A DNA stretch of 64,000 bases from Roseomonas xinghualingensis. GTDB taxonomy: Bacteria; Pseudomonadota; Alphaproteobacteria; Acetobacterales; Acetobacteraceae. Of the stretch, positions 24,813-34,256 are shown in pieces. The translations under genes were made by a program, and so were the position numbers. The stretch is taken from assembly GCF_025791835.1 (NCBI RefSeq), contig NZ_JAOXLP010000001.1, forward strand, positions 434,001 through 498,000, in the 5' to 3' direction. Numbering within the stretch: the first letter of the stretch is position 1; every line of letters starts with the position of its first letter. The notes below the pieces were generated by a model. The model saw nothing but the letters and a program-made list of their open reading frames with translations. It was not told the DNA's origin and did no database searches.

Positions 24813-25666
24813 GCGCCGCGATGCAGGCCGAGGGCTACAACTTCGCCTATCTCGACGAGGGCACGAAGCGGATGATCCGCCGCGCGCTGCTCAAGGCGGT
24901 GGCTGTGCCCGGTTGCCAGATCCCCTTCGGGTCGCGTGAGATGCCGCTGCCCTATGGCTGGGGCACGGGCGGTATCCAGGTGACGGCGAGCGTGGTCGGG
25001 CCGGATGACGTGCTGAAGGTGATCGACCAGGGCGCGGACGACACGACCAATGCCGTTTCCATCCGCCGCTTCTTCGCCCGCGTCGCGCCGGGGCTCCGTA
25101 CGACGGAGCGCACGGCGGAGGCCAGCATCATCCAGACCCGCCACCGCATTCCCGAGCTGCCGCTGCGCGAGGGGCAGGTGATGGTCTATCAGGTGCCGCA
25201 GCCCGAGCCGCTCTTCCGGCTGGAGCCCCGGCGCGCCGAGACCAGGCGGCTTCATGCGCTGGCGGATTACGGGCTGATGCAGGTGAAGCTGTATGAGGAT
25301 ATCGCGCGGCATGGCCGCGTCGGCTCCTCCTATGACCATCCGGTGATGGTCGGCGGGCGCTACCTGATGTCGCCTTCGCCCATTCCCTCCTTTGACAATC
25401 CGAAGATGCACATGTCGCCCGCGCTGCAGCTCTTCGGCGCGGGGCGCGAGCGGCGCCTCTATGCGGTGCCGCCCTATACCGATGTGCGGAGCCTGGATTT
25501 CGAGGACCATCCCTTCGTGCCGCTGCGCGCGAACGGCACTTGCGCGTTGTGCGGCGCGCGGGACACCTATCTGGACGAGATGGTGACGGATGACCGGGGC
25601 GGGCGCCTCTTCGTCTGCTCCGACACCGATTACTGCGGCACGCGGCAGGCGGAGGCAGTGGCATGA
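24809..25666 (+). CDS. phnJ: Carbon-phosphorus lyase, radical SAM enzyme PhnJ
   Basis: A 285-residue catalytic subunit that cleaves the C-P bond of ribose 1-methylphosphonate 5-phosphate, releasing methane from methylphosphonate. Four cysteines at C245, C248, C270 and C276 keep the exact PhnJ spacing Cx2Cx21Cx5C for the [4Fe-4S] cluster. The N-terminal region PFGSREMPLPYGWGTGG is also highly conserved. The gene overlaps phnI and phnK by 4 bp each. All visible key residues are intact, so the enzyme should be active. Confidence 0.95.
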   Translation: MSAAMQAEGYNFAYLDEGTKRMIRRALLKAVAVPGCQIPFGSREMPLPYGWGTGGIQVTASVVGPDDVLKVIDQGADDTTNAVSIRRFFARVAPGLRTTERTAEASIIQTRHRIPELPLREGQVMVYQVPQPEPLFRLEPRRAETRRLHALADYGLMQVKLYEDIARHGRVGSSYDHPVMVGGRYLMSPSPIPSFDNPKMHMSPALQLFGAGRERRLYAVPPYTDVRSLDFEDHPFVPLRANGTCALCGARDTYLDEMVTDDRGGRLFVCSDTDYCGTRQAEAVA

Positions 25667-26442
25667 CGCCCGACGATCCCATTCTTTCGGCCCGCGGGCT
25701 GTCGCTGTCCTTCGGGGATGTGCGGGCGCTGGACGAGGTTTCGATCGATCTCTGGCCGGGGGAGGTGCTGGCGATCGTCGGTGAATCCGGTTCCGGTAAA
25801 TCCACCCTGCTGCGCGTGCTGGCGGGCGAGGCGCGGCCCGATGCCGGCGTGGTGACGCATCGCGATGCCGCCGGCAACGATCTGGACGTGCATGGCATGG
25901 GCGAGCCCGCGCAGCGCCGCTTGGCGCGCACCGAATGGGGCTTCGTGCGGCAGGATCCGCGCGACGGGCTTCGCATGGGCGTCTCGGCTGGCGGCAATGT
26001 CGGGGAGCGGCTGATGGCCGTGGGCGCGCGGCATTACGGCGATATCCGCGCCGAGGCCTCGCGCTGGCTGGAGCGGGTGGAGATTGACCCCAATCGCATC
26101 GATGACCGGCCGGGGCATTTCTCGGGCGGCATGCGGCAGCGGTTGCAGATCGCGCGCACCCTCGTCACGCAGCCCCGGCTGGTGTTCATGGACGAGCCGA
26201 CGGGCGGGCTGGATGTTTCCGTCCAGGCCCGTCTGCTGGATCTGATCCGGGGGCTGGTTAGTGACCTCGGCATCGCGGTGGTGCTGGTCACGCATGACAT
26301 CGCCGCCGCGCGGCTTCTGGCGCATAGGCTGGTGGTGATGCGCCATGGCCGCGTGGTGGAGGAAGGGCTGACCGATCGCGTGCTGGACGACCCGCGCCAT
26401 CCCTACACACAACTTCTCGTCTCCTCGGTGCTGGCGGCATGA
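25663..26442 (+). CDS. phnK: C-P lyase ABC-type ATPase PhnK
   Basis: A 259-residue ATPase that docks on the PhnGHIJ core; it is not a transporter. Walker A is GESGSGKST, the signature is [11 protein letters not shown] (the usual Q of LSGGQ is replaced by M), Walker B is [12 protein letters not shown], and the switch histidine is in LVTHD. Stop and start overlap the neighbours by 4 bp. Confidence 0.9.
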   Translation: MTPDDPILSARGLSLSFGDVRALDEVSIDLWPGEVLAIVGESGSGKSTLLRVLAGEARPDAGVVTHRDAAGNDLDVHGMGEPAQRRLARTEWGFVRQDPRDGLRMGVSAGGNVGERLMAVGARHYGDIRAEASRWLERVEIDPNRIDDRPGHFSGGMRQRLQIARTLVTQPRLVFMDEPTGGLDVSVQARLLDLIRGLVSDLGIAVVLVTHDIAAARLLAHRLVVMRHGRVVEEGLTDRVLDDPRHPYTQLLVSSVLAA

Positions 26443-27158
26443 ATGACCCGATGATGGAAAGCTGGGTTCTGAAGGCCGAGGGCCTTTCCAAGGGCTTCAC
26501 CCTGCACCTGCAGGGCGGTGTCCGCATCCCCGTGCTGCGCGATGCGAGGCTGGTGGTGGCGCCGGGGGAATGCGTGGCGCTGTCTGGCCCTTCCGGCGCG
26601 GGCAAGTCCACGCTGATGCGGCTGTTGCAGGGCAATTACGGCGCGGATTCCGGTGCCATCCTGATCCGTCGGGCGGATGGTGGCGTGTCGGACCTCGCCA
26701 CCGCCTCCCCGCGTGAGGTGAATGCGCTGAGGCAGGACACGATCGGGCATGTCAGCCAGTTTCTGCGCGTCATTCCCCGCGTATCCGCGCTGGAGGTGGT
26801 GGCGGCGCCGCTGATGGCGCGTGGCGTGGCGCGAGAGGTGGCGCTGGCCCGGGCCCAGGCCCTGCTGCGCCGGCTGAACCTGCCCGACCGGCTGCACGGC
26901 CTGCCCCCGGCCACCTTCTCGGGCGGCGAGCAGCAGCGTGTGAATCTGGCGCGCGGCTTCGTGGCCGATTTCCCGCTGATGCTGCTGGACGAGCCGACCG
27001 CCAGCTTGGATGCCGCCAACCGCGAGGTTGTCATCGCCCTGATCGGTGAGGCGAAGGCACGCGGCGCGGCGCTGGTGGGCATTTTCCACGATGTGGAGGT
27101 GCGGGACCGCGTGGCCGACCGCGTGGTGGAGGTCGCGCCGCTGCGCGAGGCGGCATGA
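26439..27158 (+). CDS. phnL: C-P lyase ABC-type ATPase PhnL
   Basis: A 239-residue ATPase partner of PhnK, also part of the soluble C-P lyase machinery. Walker A is GPSGAGKST, the signature is [14 protein letters not shown], and Walker B is [31 protein letters not shown] near the N-terminus is the usual PhnL form. It overlaps phnK and phnN. Confidence 0.9.
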   Translation: MNDPMMESWVLKAEGLSKGFTLHLQGGVRIPVLRDARLVVAPGECVALSGPSGAGKSTLMRLLQGNYGADSGAILIRRADGGVSDLATASPREVNALRQDTIGHVSQFLRVIPRVSALEVVAAPLMARGVAREVALARAQALLRRLNLPDRLHGLPPATFSGGEQQRVNLARGFVADFPLMLLDEPTASLDAANREVVIALIGEAKARGAALVGIFHDVEVRDRVADRVVEVAPLREAA

Positions 27159-27697
27159 CAGGGCGCCTCATCGCCGTCGTCGGTCCTTCCGGGGCCGGCA
27201 AGGACACGCTGATGGAGGCCGCGCGGGAGGAGTTGCGGGGCGATCCGGCTTTCGTCTTCCTGCGCCGCGTCATCACCCGCCCGGCCGGTGCGGGCGGGGA
27301 GGATCATATGGCCGTGACGGAGGAGGGCTTCGCCGCGATGCGAGATGCGGGCGGGCTTGCCCTCTGGTGGCAGGCGCATGGCCTGCTCTACGGCCTGCCG
27401 CGTGCGCCGCTGGAAGCGCCCCTGGCCGCGGGGCAGGTGGTGGTGGCCAATCTGTCGCGCCAGGCCTTATCCGAGGCTGCCTTGCGCTACCCGCTGCGGG
27501 TGCTGGAGATCACCGCTCCGCTGGAGCTTCGCGCCGCCCGCCTGGCCGCGCGGGGACGGGAGACGGTGGAGGATGTGATGCGGCGCCTGGGCCGGCAGGC
27601 GCCGCTGCCGCCGGGATTGGATGTGAGGCAGGTGACGAACGACGCCAGCCTTCCCGAAGGGGTCGCGCAGGTGCTGGCGGGGCTGCGGGCGGGCTGA
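27155..27697 (+). CDS. phnN: Ribose 1,5-bisphosphate phosphokinase PhnN
   Basis: A 180-residue guanylate-kinase-like enzyme that converts ribose 1,5-bisphosphate to PRPP, recycling the product of the C-P lyase pathway. The P-loop is [11 protein letters not shown] at about residues 9-19; [15 protein letters not shown] is the nucleotide/substrate region. It is the last gene of the plus-strand operon and starts within the end of phnL. PhnO and PhnP are absent from this window. Confidence 0.9.
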   Translation: MTGRLIAVVGPSGAGKDTLMEAAREELRGDPAFVFLRRVITRPAGAGGEDHMAVTEEGFAAMRDAGGLALWWQAHGLLYGLPRAPLEAPLAAGQVVVANLSRQALSEAALRYPLRVLEITAPLELRAARLAARGRETVEDVMRRLGRQAPLPPGLDVRQVTNDASLPEGVAQVLAGLRAG

Positions 27698-27698
27698 A

Positions 27699-27715
27699 CC
27701 CGCTTTCGGGCTTTT
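27699..27715 (+). terminator. Short terminator-like hairpin after phnN
   Basis: CCCG (27699-27702) and CGGG (27707-27710) form a short stem around CTTT, followed by CTTTT. It lies directly after the phnN stop, before the convergent permease gene. The stem is only 4 bp, so strength is doubtful. Confidence 0.35.
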
Positions 27716-27718
27716 CCT

Positions 27719-29050
27719 TCAGGCGCGGTGGATGATGTTGCGTGGCGGCATCACGACATAGAGCACCAGGATCGCCGCCAGGATCGCCCCGGCCAGGGCC
27801 GGTGCGTGCCAGTCGCCGGTCATCACCCGGTTGACCAGCAGGATCAGGCAGACCACAGCCCCGGCCGCAGGCACGAAGGAGGGTACCTCGAAGCCGCCAT
27901 GCGGTTCCCCCGGGCGGCGCTGCAGGATGAACAGCGCTCCGTTTACCAGGGTGAACACCGTCAGCAGCAGCAGCACCGTGGCGGCGGCGAGCTGGCTGAT
28001 ATCGCCGGCCAGGAGCAGCGCGACCAGTACGACGAGCAGCACCTGGATCGAGATATGCGGCGTGCGCCGGCCCGGGTGCACCCGTGCCAGCACCTCGGGC
28101 AGAAAGCCGTCACGCGCCATGCCATAGGCGAGCCGTGAGGCGGTGACGTAGTTCAGCAGGGCGGTGTTCGCGACTGCGAAGAGGGTGATGGCGACATAGC
28201 CCCAGAGCGGGAACCAGGGGGCCGCGACGGCCGTCACCGCCGCGAGGGGGGATGGGGCCTGGGCCAGTTCCCTGAAGGGCACCACCGAAACCGCCGTAAC
28301 CGCGATGGCCATGTAGAGCAGGGTGGCGGCCAGCATGGCCGTAACGATGCCGATCGGCACGGTGCGGGCGGGATGGTGGCATTCCTCGGCGACGTTCAGG
28401 CTGTCCTCGAAGCCGATGAAGGAGAAGAAGGTCAGGATCGCGCCAGACAGCAGCAGGGAGGCACTGATGCCCTCAGACGAGGGGGTTTCCAGTAGGTCCA
28501 CGCTGCCCCAGAAGGGGATGCCGACCAGAATCACGAAGGCCAGGCCGCTGAACTCCACGGCTGTGCAGACGATGTTAAAGGCCATGCTCTCGCGGATGCC
28601 GCGGAGCACCACGCCGGTCACGACCAGCAGGAAGCCCAGCGCCACCAGGAACGGTGGAGCTCCGATCGGGAAGAGGACGAGAAGGTTCAGCGCCACCACA
28701 CGGGATTGCGTCGCAACCGATGTGAGGCCCGAGGCCATCACCGCCAGCCCGACCAGCCAGGTCAGCAGCTGCATGCCATAGGCGCGCTGAGTGATGTAGG
28801 CGGCACCGCCGGCACGGGGGTAGCGGGAACCGAGGGAGGCATAGCTCAGCCCAGTCAGCAGCGCCGCCACCATCGCCACGGCGAAGCCCAGCCAGACTGC
28901 ATTGCCCAGCTCGCCGGCCGCACGCCCGACCAGGCCATAGATGCCGGCACCGAGCATTCCACCCAGCGTATAGGCGAAGAGCTGGAACGGGCCGATGCTC
29001 CGGTGCAGCTCCGGCTGGCTTGAGGGCGCCCGCTCTTCCGGTTCTGACAT
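27719..29050 (-). CDS. APC-superfamily amino acid permease
   Basis: A 443-residue inner-membrane protein with about 12 hydrophobic helices. The first helix, with FAYTLGGMLGAGIYGLVG, contains the glycine-rich GxGIY substrate motif of amino acid-polyamine-organocation transporters; FSFIGFEDSLNVAEECHHPARTVP is the helix-6 and loop signature. The likely substrate is an amino acid or amine. It sits between the two phn operons, facing phnN, 109 bp downstream of phnE. Whether it takes part in phosphonate use (for example aminophosphonates) is unknown. Confidence 0.85.
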   Translation of the reverse strand: MSEPEERAPSSQPELHRSIGPFQLFAYTLGGMLGAGIYGLVGRAAGELGNAVWLGFAVAMVAALLTGLSYASLGSRYPRAGGAAYITQRAYGMQLLTWLVGLAVMASGLTSVATQSRVVALNLLVLFPIGAPPFLVALGFLLVVTGVVLRGIRESMAFNIVCTAVEFSGLAFVILVGIPFWGSVDLLETPSSEGISASLLLSGAILTFFSFIGFEDSLNVAEECHHPARTVPIGIVTAMLAATLLYMAIAVTAVSVVPFRELAQAPSPLAAVTAVAAPWFPLWGYVAITLFAVANTALLNYVTASRLAYGMARDGFLPEVLARVHPGRRTPHISIQVLLVVLVALLLAGDISQLAAATVLLLLTVFTLVNGALFILQRRPGEPHGGFEVPSFVPAAGAVVCLILLVNRVMTGDWHAPALAGAILAAILVLYVVMPPRNIIHRA

Positions 29051-29159
29051 CGCGGCGTTCTTTCCGATGCTATGTGGCAGCGTTCATCCTGAAAGTGGAA
29101 TTGTCCAGCACAACATCCTGGCTGGAGGCGGCCGCCTTTGGGGCCGGCCGGCATCCGAC

Positions 29160-30023
29160 CTAGCGGCGCCCGGCGAGCGCCGCCCGCAGGCGGCCCGAGA
29201 TGACGTCGATCACCCCTACCGCCGCCAGGATCAGCAGCACGATGAAGGAGACGACGTCCCATTCCAGCATGCGGATCATCTCCGACAGCATCAGCCCGAT
29301 GCCGCCCGCCCCCACGATGCCAATGATGGTGGAGGAGCGCGTGTTGGACTCGAGCATGTATAGGACATGCCCAGCCATTACCGGCAGCACCGCCGGCAGC
29401 ACGCCGAAGCGGATGCCATGCAGCTTACCGCCGCCCGAGGCAGTGACGCCTTCCACGGGTTTGCGGTCCGCCGCTTCGATCGCTTCGGAGAAAAGCTTGC
29501 CGAAGGTGCCGATATCGCTGGTCAGGATCGCCAGCACACCCGCGAAGGGACCGAGGCCCACCACGCTCACCCAGATCAACGCCCAGATCAGGGAGTCGAT
29601 GCCGCGCACTCCGTCCAGCACGCGGCGGGAGAGAAAGTGAACGACCCGGCTGATGGAGGTGTTGCGGGCTGCCAGGAAACCCAGCGGGAAGGCAATGATG
29701 GCGGCGCCCAAGGTGCCGAGGAAGGCGATGGCCAGGGTTTCTGCCAGACCCTGGAAGATGAGCAGGGTGCGGGACCAGGTGCCGGGAGCCGGCGGCAGCA
29801 TCAGTCCGAGGAAATGGATGAGTTGCCCGACGCCATCGATCAGCCGGGAGGGCGCGAAATCCAGCCGCCATAGCCCGATGGTCAGCAACATGATGGCGGC
29901 GAGAGCCAAGGCGCCAGCCTTCACGCGTGTGGGAGGAAGGGCACGGAAGTGTTGCGGATGGCGCGCCGTGATCGCGGCCATTTCGGCCAGGGCGGCATCG
30001 CGCAGGGTTGGGGACCGGCTCAT
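29160..30023 (-). CDS. phnE: Phosphonate ABC transporter permease PhnE (second copy)
   Basis: A 287-residue permease with about six helices. The EAA-type loop region includes EAIEAADRKPVEGVTASGGGKLHGIRFGVLP, and the C-terminal part has IIGIVGAGGIGLMLSEMI, both typical of PhnE. Its start overlaps the stop of the other phnE by 4 bp. Two PhnE-like permeases in tandem are common in alphaproteobacterial phnCDE loci and may form a heterodimer. Confidence 0.9.
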   Translation of the reverse strand: MSRSPTLRDAALAEMAAITARHPQHFRALPPTRVKAGALALAAIMLLTIGLWRLDFAPSRLIDGVGQLIHFLGLMLPPAPGTWSRTLLIFQGLAETLAIAFLGTLGAAIIAFPLGFLAARNTSISRVVHFLSRRVLDGVRGIDSLIWALIWVSVVGLGPFAGVLAILTSDIGTFGKLFSEAIEAADRKPVEGVTASGGGKLHGIRFGVLPAVLPVMAGHVLYMLESNTRSSTIIGIVGAGGIGLMLSEMIRMLEWDVVSFIVLLILAAVGVIDVISGRLRAALAGRR

Positions 30024-30910
30024 GCGCGGGACTCCATGGCGCCGATCAGCCGGTGGCGCAGGCGCTCCGTGCCAAGGTCGATGAGCATGACGGTGAGAAT
30101 GATCAGCAGCAGGATGGCGGCGACGTCATTGTAATAGAACTTGCGGATCGCCTCGATCAGGTCCTGGCCGATGCCGCCGGCACCGACGAAGCCCAGTACG
30201 GAGGCTTGGCGCACATTGATCTCGAAGCGCAGCAGCGTATAGCTGGCGTAGTTGGGCAGCACCTGCGGCAGTACCGCGAAGCGCAGCATGGCCAGCCAGG
30301 AGGCACCGGCGGCGGAGGCGCCTTCCACCGGCTTCATGTCAATGTTCTCGGCCACCTCGGAGAAGAGCTTGCCAAGCGTGCCCATGCTGTGGATCGCGAT
30401 GGCCAGCACGCCCGGCACGGGGCCGAGGCCGAAGGCGATGACGAAGATCAGCGCGAAGACGATGTCCGGTACTGTCCGGCAGAGTTCCAGGAAGCGACGT
30501 GCCGTACCGCGCAGCCAGCGGTTCGTTGCCAGATTCGATGCGGTGCAGAAGGAAAGCAGGAAGCCGCCCAGCGTGCCGAGCGCCGTGCCGACATAGGCGA
30601 TGAGCAGCGTGTCGAGGAGCAGGAGCCCCCATTTGCGCCAGCCCCAGAACCATTCCGCCGGGTCGGTCCAGACGCGGCCGGCGCCGGATTCCAGCGTGGT
30701 GATGCGGTCGAAATAGCCGAAGAAGGCCCCGGAATGCTCCCAGAGCCGGGGCAGGTCCAGTTCGGCTACACGGGCCGCCAGCAGTGAGAGGGCGGCGATG
30801 GAGAAGGCAAGGATCAGGGCGCGGCGGCGAGGGGCGCGCGCGGCGGCGTGGTAGCCGTGCAGCAGTTCGGCAAGCCGGTCATCCGGCAGGCGCGCAAGGG
30901 CAGTGGCCAA
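30020..30910 (-). CDS. phnE: Phosphonate ABC transporter permease PhnE (first copy)
   Basis: A 296-residue permease. SEVAENIDMKPVEGASAAG and QASVLGFVGAGGIGQDLIEAI are the paired PhnE motifs, matching the neighbouring copy. A TTG at 30910 is the best start because GGAG lies 7 nt upstream; the reading frame extends 32 codons further without a ribosome site. It carries a longer N-terminal cytoplasmic part than its neighbour. It lies 73 bp after phnD. Confidence 0.88.
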   Translation of the reverse strand: MATALARLPDDRLAELLHGYHAAARAPRRRALILAFSIAALSLLAARVAELDLPRLWEHSGAFFGYFDRITTLESGAGRVWTDPAEWFWGWRKWGLLLLDTLLIAYVGTALGTLGGFLLSFCTASNLATNRWLRGTARRFLELCRTVPDIVFALIFVIAFGLGPVPGVLAIAIHSMGTLGKLFSEVAENIDMKPVEGASAAGASWLAMLRFAVLPQVLPNYASYTLLRFEINVRQASVLGFVGAGGIGQDLIEAIRKFYYNDVAAILLLIILTVMLIDLGTERLRHRLIGAMESRA

Positions 30911-30983
30911 GATCAGGCTCCTGGAAATGGAGACACTGCCCCGGCAAGGGGCCGGAGCGGCGTTCCAGTAATGAAGGCGGCGC

Positions 30984-31874
30984 CTAAGAGCGGCGGCGCA
31001 GCCCATCCACGAAGCGATTCAGCTCGATGATGGGGTTGTATTCAGCGTTGGTCGTTGGTTGCCAGGGCGCGGACTTGCCCTCATTGATGCGGCGGAAGAC
31101 ATCCGGCCTGGCCGTGGGCAGTTCGAGCACCGCGGCGCGGATGCCGGCGCGCAGGTCCTCGGGCAGGCTGTCCAGATAGGCCAGGGGGGAGTTCACGATC
31201 TGGTCGGACTTGAAGATGATGCGGAAATCCTCCGCCTTCACCATGCCCTTGCGTGCCATGCGCAGCAGGTTGCTCTCGGTCTCGTCGTTCCACCAGTTGG
31301 CGCACATGTCGATCGTGCCCTGGTTGAGCGCGATCACCGCGTTCTCATGGCTGCCGGTATAGATGACGCGGCCGAAGAAGCTCTCTGGCGTGATGCCCAT
31401 CTTGTTCAGGGCGAAGCGCGGCACGTTGTTGCCCGAGGTGGAGTTCGGATCGACCAGACCAAGATTCTTTCCCTTCAGGTCCTCGACCTTCTGATAGGGG
31501 CTGTCCGTTTTTACGTAGAAGACGGAGTGGTAGCCCTTGGTGCCGTCCAGGTTTACCTCGATGGCAAAGGCAGTGATGCGGGCGCCTGTCATCAGCGCGC
31601 GCGCGAAGGAGGAGGGGCCGTAGGAGGCGATGTGGATGTTGCCGGCGCGCTGGCCCTCGATCACCGCGGCATAGTCACTGGCGATGCGCAGCGTCACCTT
31701 CCTGCCAAGGCGGTTGGAGAGGTACTCGGTGAAGGGGTTCCAGCGCTCGGTCACGCCCGAAGCGTTTTCGGCCGGAATGATGGCGAAGACCAGCTCGGGT
31801 TGCTGGGCATGCGCCACGGCAGGCATCGCCAGGAGGGCAGTGGCGCCTAGCAGAGTGCGGCGTTGAATGATCAT
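30984..31874 (-). CDS. phnD: Phosphonate-binding periplasmic protein PhnD
   Basis: A 296-residue binding protein with a signal peptide (MIIQRRTLLGATALLAMPAVAHAQ, cleavage after AHA). The mature part has FAIIPAENASGVTERWNPFTEYL and GLVDPNSTSGNNVPRFAL, the latter a family signature for phosphonate/phosphate-like ligand binding. AAAGGA precedes the ATG. It lies 36 bp after phnC and delivers substrate to the PhnE permeases. Confidence 0.92.
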   Translation of the reverse strand: MIIQRRTLLGATALLAMPAVAHAQQPELVFAIIPAENASGVTERWNPFTEYLSNRLGRKVTLRIASDYAAVIEGQRAGNIHIASYGPSSFARALMTGARITAFAIEVNLDGTKGYHSVFYVKTDSPYQKVEDLKGKNLGLVDPNSTSGNNVPRFALNKMGITPESFFGRVIYTGSHENAVIALNQGTIDMCANWWNDETESNLLRMARKGMVKAEDFRIIFKSDQIVNSPLAYLDSLPEDLRAGIRAAVLELPTARPDVFRRINEGKSAPWQPTTNAEYNPIIELNRFVDGLRRRS

Positions 31875-31910
31875 CGGAATTCCTTTGATGCGTCCTGTGG
31901 CCCGTGGCCG

Positions 31911-32708
31911 TCAGGCTGAAACAGCGAAGGGCAGGGCAACGGGCGCGCAGGGGGCGGCATCCACCACTTCGTCGGCCTCAGGCCCGTAGAGTTCGCGCGC
32001 GGCGGCGGCATCCAGCGCATCCGGCGGCCCATCGAAGACCAAGCGGCCGGCGGAAAGCCCGACCAGCCGGTCGCAATAGCTGCGCGCGATGTCGAGCGCG
32101 TGCAGGTTGCACAGAACGGTGATGCCGAAGTCGCGGTTGATGCGCGCCAGCGCATCCATGACGATTCGTGTATTACGTGGATCGAGCGAGGCGATCGGCT
32201 CGTCCGCCAGGATGATGTCGGGTTCCTGCACCAGGGCGCGGGCGATGGCGACGCGCTGCTGCTGTCCGCCCGAAAGATGCTCCGCGCGCTGCGGCGCCAG
32301 TTCCGCGATGTCGAAGCGTTCCAGGGCGGAAAGGGCGATGGCCCGGTCCTCGGCGGACCAGAGGCGCAGCAGGGAACGACGGGCGGGAACCTGGCTCAGC
32401 CGCCCGACCAGCACATTGGTCAGTACATCTAGCCGGCCGGAGAGGTTGAACTGCTGGAACACCATGGCGCAGCGCGCCCGCCATTCGCGCAGCTCCCGGC
32501 CACGCAGCGCGGTGACGTCGCGCCCGTTCCAGAGGATTCGCCCGGCTGTGGGATCGGACAGACGGTTGATCATCCGCAGCAGGGTGGACTTGCCTGCGCC
32601 GGAACGCCCAATGACGCCCACGAAGCTGCCGCGTGGCACTTCCAGGCAGATATCATCGACCGCAATGCGGTCACCAAAGCGGCGGGTGAGGCCTTCGACA
32701 ATCAGCAT
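31911..32708 (-). CDS. phnC: Phosphonate ABC transporter ATP-binding protein PhnC
   Basis: A 265-residue ATPase. Walker A is GRSGAGKST, the signature is [15 protein letters not shown], Walker B is [31 protein letters not shown] is the PhnC form of the switch region. ATG 32708 gives the standard N-terminus [12 protein letters not shown]; upstream frame is not conserved-looking. First gene of the minus-strand uptake operon, with a candidate PHO box 35-63 bp upstream. Confidence 0.92.
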   Translation of the reverse strand: MLIVEGLTRRFGDRIAVDDICLEVPRGSFVGVIGRSGAGKSTLLRMINRLSDPTAGRILWNGRDVTALRGRELREWRARCAMVFQQFNLSGRLDVLTNVLVGRLSQVPARRSLLRLWSAEDRAIALSALERFDIAELAPQRAEHLSGGQQQRVAIARALVQEPDIILADEPIASLDPRNTRIVMDALARINRDFGITVLCNLHALDIARSYCDRLVGLSAGRLVFDGPPDALDAAAARELYGPEADEVVDAAPCAPVALPFAVSA

Positions 32709-32742
32709 GGGCGGCGGCTTAAGGCTGCCCGCTGACTGCGGC

Positions 32743-32771
32743 GTGACGGTCCCGTGAAGGATCGGTGACGA
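32743..32771 (-). promoter_or_regulatory. Candidate PHO box upstream of phnC
   Basis: On the minus strand three 7-mers are spaced by 4 bp: TCGTCAC, CCTTCAC, CCGTCAC. The TCAC core repeats with an 11-bp period as in PhoB sites (CTGTCAT). It lies 35-63 bp upstream of phnC. It matches the consensus less well than the phnF site but has the same geometry. Confidence 0.55.
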
Positions 32772-32976
32772 AGCTGGATGTGCCGGAGCCACGGCTTGGC
32801 GCTATGGCCGCAGCCATCGGCGATAAGGCAAAGATCCTTGTGTCCGGCATGGCACCGGGGAGCAGCCACTCTGCGCGTCCAGTATAGCCATTTAAGGGTG
32901 ACTTCCTGCGCAGGCGCCGCTTGCAACCCGTTGTCAAATTCAGTGTTGAGGCGGAATATTATCGTGGAGGGCAGGC

Positions 32977-33567
32977 ATGATGAAGGCGCATGGAATCGCC
33001 CTGGCGGGCCTGGTTCTCGCGGTACCGCTCCTGATGGTGCCGGCGGTGGCGCAGCCGGCGCCGGGGCCGAGCCCGGGGCTTAGCTATGTGCAGCCGCTCG
33101 GTCAGGCGGCACTGATGCAGGTGCAGGAGCGGTTGAGGCAGGTCGGTGCCTATCCTGGCCGTCCGGACGGGGTATGGGGGCCTGACAGCCAGGCGGCGCT
33201 GGAGCGCTTTCAGCAACGGAACGGGCTTCAGGTCACCGGTCAGCTCAACCAGGCGACAGCGGCGACGCTGGGCCTCAATCCCGGTGACCTGCTGGCTGCG
33301 GGACCCGCCCCCTCTGCTGGTGCCCCGGCCGCTGATCCGGTGTCCGGCCCACTCAGCCGCGCGGCGGTGCGGAATGTGCAGGGAAGGCTGCGCGCGCTGG
33401 GCTTCTATCGCGGCGGCGTGGACGGCTTATGGGGTGCTGGCACCCAGGCCGCGATCGAACGCTTTCAGCAGGGGCGCGGGCTGCAGCCGACTGGACAACT
33501 CAACCCGGCCACGGCACAGGCCATGGGGCTTGATCCCAACAATCTTGAGCTGCCCGTGCGCCAATAG
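32977..33567 (+). CDS. Secreted protein with two peptidoglycan-binding (PG_binding_1) domains
   Basis: A 196-residue protein with a signal peptide ending AVAQP at about residue 26. Two copies of the three-helix peptidoglycan-binding domain follow, at about residues 45-98 and 125-190. Each has the pattern Q-x-R-L-R-x-x-G-x-Y/F-x-G-x-x-D-G-x-W-G and later AIERFQQGRGLQPTGQLN. No catalytic domain is attached, so it probably only binds or modulates the cell wall. A GGAGG site precedes the ATG. A strong hairpin follows. Confidence 0.85.
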   Translation: MMKAHGIALAGLVLAVPLLMVPAVAQPAPGPSPGLSYVQPLGQAALMQVQERLRQVGAYPGRPDGVWGPDSQAALERFQQRNGLQVTGQLNQATAATLGLNPGDLLAAGPAPSAGAPAADPVSGPLSRAAVRNVQGRLRALGFYRGGVDGLWGAGTQAAIERFQQGRGLQPTGQLNPATAQAMGLDPNNLELPVRQ

Positions 33568-33575
33568 GCTGAGCG

Positions 33576-33607
33576 CGGCGCATCCGGCATGATTGCCGGA
33601 TGCGCCG
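33576..33607. terminator. Strong bidirectional terminator hairpin
   Basis: A 14-bp perfect stem, CGGCGCATCCGGCA (33576-33589) against TGCCGGATGCGCCG (33594-33607), with a TGAT loop. It fills the 49-bp gap between two convergent genes. No T-tract follows on either strand, yet stem strength and place make a terminator likely. Confidence 0.6.
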
Positions 33608-33616
33608 GGGACGCAT

Positions 33617-34147
33617 TCAGTCAATCCGGCGAAGGCCGCTGGCAAAGCGCCGCCAATTGGTGACGTAATTCGCCGCCGAGCGGCGCAGCTGATCCGCTGT
33701 GGCGGCATCCAGGGTGCGTGCCACCCGAGCCGGAGCACCGACGATTAGGGAGAAGTCGGGGAACTCCTTGCCCTCGGTTACCAGCGCATTGGCGCCGACG
33801 ATGCAATGGGCGCCGATCTTCGCACGGTTCAGCACCGTGGCGCCCATGCCGATCAGCGAGCCGTTGCCGACCGTGCAGCCATGCAGGATCGCATGGTGGC
33901 CGACCGTGACGTCATTCCCGATCGTGAGGGGCGCACCCGGATCGGAATGCAGCATCGCGCCTTCCTGGATGTTGGTGCGGGCACCGACCTGGATGGGCGT
34001 GTTGTCGCCGCGCAACACGGCGCCGAACCAGATGCCGGCATCCTCGCCGAGGATGACGTCTCCGATGACATGCGCGTCCGGCGCTACCCAGAAATGGCCG
34101 GCATCCGGCAGGGTGGGCGTGACATCGCCGAGGGCGTAGATGGGCAA
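33617..34147 (-). CDS. Gamma-carbonic anhydrase family protein
   Basis: A 176-residue left-handed beta-helix protein with hexapeptide repeats (for example DVILGEDAGIWFGAVLRGD, TIGNDVTVGHHAILHG). The three expected zinc ligands are H67, H84 and H89. Such YrdA/PaaY-like proteins are zinc-binding; some hydrate CO2, others act on thioesters. It starts with TTG at 34147, fixed by a perfect AAAGGAGG 7 nt upstream. No signal peptide, so it is cytoplasmic. Confidence 0.85.
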   Translation of the reverse strand: MPIYALGDVTPTLPDAGHFWVAPDAHVIGDVILGEDAGIWFGAVLRGDNTPIQVGARTNIQEGAMLHSDPGAPLTIGNDVTVGHHAILHGCTVGNGSLIGMGATVLNRAKIGAHCIVGANALVTEGKEFPDFSLIVGAPARVARTLDAATADQLRRSAANYVTNWRRFASGLRRID

Positions 34148-34256
34148 GCGCTTCCTCCTTTGGAGCGGATTGCTGCAGGGTGGGACCCCTGGGCGGCTGA
34201 ATCCGCTCTGTAATCAGTAAGACTGAGCATTTGACGTGAAGGCGCGGGAACGGACA

